Source of the DNA: an uncultured Lachnospiraceae bacterium
GTDB lineage: Bacteria; Bacillota; Clostridia; Lachnospirales; Lachnospiraceae
DNA: 5,668 nucleotides
Assembly: GCA_947653315.1 (NCBI GenBank)
Contig: CANTGP010000220.1
Coordinates: forward strand, 1-5,668
Direction of reading: 5' to 3'
The first letter of the stretch is position 1. Every line of letters starts with the position of its first letter. Shown one piece after another: positions 5,269 to 5,668 of the stretch. The notes beneath the pieces are model-generated. The model had not been told where the DNA came from, ran no database searches, and saw only the letters and a program-made list of their open reading frames with translations. The translations under genes and the position numbers were made by a program.

Positions 5269-5412
5269 CGGAAAAAAACACAGGAAGGACACAATTATCT
5301 TTTATGATAAATCATGGATAGTTGAAGAACTCACTATTTAAAACTCACTATCTCCCCCCTCATAAGAAAATAAAGAAGGAAAGCCCCGTGAAAACGGGGC
5401 TTTTCTTCTTTT
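5269..5412 (+). ncRNA. Candidate small regulatory RNA B
   Basis: This is a paralogue of small RNA A, about 144 bases. It keeps AGGAAGG, the stem GGATAGT (5316-5322) with ACTATCT (5347-5353, one G-U pair), the identical CTCCCCCCTC motif (5352-5361), the linker and the terminator. The variable bases 5310-5316 are the main difference from copy A and lie in the 5' part, away from the C-rich motif. Confidence 0.55.
5373..5412 (+). terminator. Intrinsic terminator of small RNA B
   Basis: GCCCCGT (5383-5389), a GAAA loop and ACGGGGC (5394-5400) form the core. The arms extend through GAAA/TTTT and AAGAAG/CTTCTT. The core has a C-G pair where copy A has U-G. Confidence 0.92.
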
Positions 5413-5450
5413 GCACCGAAGCTGGCGGGTGCCTGGCGCGCGGGTAGGGG
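5412..5450 (+). repeat. Degenerate trace of the bulged hairpin after copy B
   Basis: TGCAC follows the terminator just as in copy A. GCACC (5413-5417) pairs with GGTGC (5428-5432), then GCGCGCGG and GTAGGG follow, resembling GCGCGGC and GAGTAGGG after element 1. The inner stem is lost. Bases 5451-5521 show nothing I can assign. Confidence 0.45.
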
Positions 5451-5521
5451 GTTTTTGGATAGAATGAAATTTTTTGGGACGTTTTGACTGCGTCAGCCGT
5501 CTAATAAGTAGAAGTCAACAA

Positions 5522-5655
5522 CCCCGCTGCAAGCAACGGAGCATCAATCTTCCAGCGTTGCAAAGCGCAACACATCTGCGATGTGTGGGTATTGACCCTC
5601 GCGGCAGTCGCCCAATATCCGCACGAGTGCGGCTACTTGGCTCGTTGCTCGCGGG
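5522..5655. repeat. Multi-helix element closed by inverted ends
   Basis: The ends pair: CCCGC (5523-5527) with GCGGG (5651-5655), AGCAACG (5532-5538) with CGTTGCT (5643-5649), and AGC (5540-5542) with GCT (5640-5642). Inside are GTTGC/GCAAC (5557-5571), ACACATC/GATGTGT (5570-5586), GGGTATTG/CAATATCC (5587-5620, one G-U pair) and CCGCAC/GTGCGG (5619-5632). Neighbouring helices share a base or two, so not all can form fully at once. No open frame or known RNA was recognised. It may be a dispersed intergenic repeat, a small non-autonomous mobile element, or a structured RNA. Confidence 0.6.
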
Positions 5656-5668
5656 AATAAAATCAATT

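Larger units (their letters stand above)
5248..5412 (+). repeat. Tandem paralogous unit, copy B
   Basis: Copy B of the unit at 4907-5075, in the same orientation, starting 341 bases after it. It ends at the terminator U-run and is followed by a degenerate trace of the bulged hairpin. This suggests that the unit and its flank were duplicated together. Confidence 0.93.

Noticed and set aside
4907..5412. CRISPR array or direct-repeat array
   Set aside because: There are only two long copies with internal terminators, not short regularly spaced repeats.

Overview
The window looks like chromosomal DNA from a strictly anaerobic Gram-positive bacterium, most likely a Clostridia member close to Lachnospiraceae. 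The reasons are a large SRP RNA with an Alu domain (the Bacillus/Clostridium type), two radical-SAM activase-like proteins of the kind anaerobes use, AGGAGG-type ribosome binding sites, and consensus sigma-A-type promoters. The family assignment is inference. SRP RNA next to tadA recalls the Bacillus subtilis tadA-scr-dnaX neighbourhood, here rearranged.

Left part (1-2761): a near-consensus promoter drives the SRP RNA (about 120-382). A PflX-type radical SAM gene (409-1395) follows after only 26 bases with no visible terminator or promoter between them. tadA (tRNA adenosine deaminase) lies on the minus strand and converges on that gene, with a long perfect inverted repeat at the junction. tadA and an NrdG-like radical SAM activase (2066-2761) diverge from promoters whose -10 boxes share bases.

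Middle (2769-4634): a minimal protein-kinase-like protein on the minus strand converges on the activase gene with a 7-base gap. Divergent from it is an AT-rich gene for a neutral/alkaline-ceramidase-like protein. It keeps the likely zinc ligands but has Ala where the family nucleophile Ser is expected, and its composition suggests transfer.

Right part (4635-5668): an extended -10 promoter precedes a 37-residue single-span membrane peptide gene (4750-4863). The remaining 805 bases hold no convincing gene but are dense in structure. Two near-identical units of about 165 bases (4907-5075 and 5248-5412) each have a -10 box, an exposed C-rich motif (CTCCCCCCTC) and a strong intrinsic terminator, and look like tandem paralogous small RNAs. 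Between them lie two bulged hairpins of the same architecture. Nearly all of their stem differences are compensatory base-pair changes, and they flank a perfect 12-bp hairpin. A degenerate trace of the same element follows the second small RNA unit. The window ends in a multi-helix element of about 135 bases closed by inverted ends.

The most novel material is this non-coding cluster. The protein genes belong to known families, except the membrane peptide, which I do not recognise.
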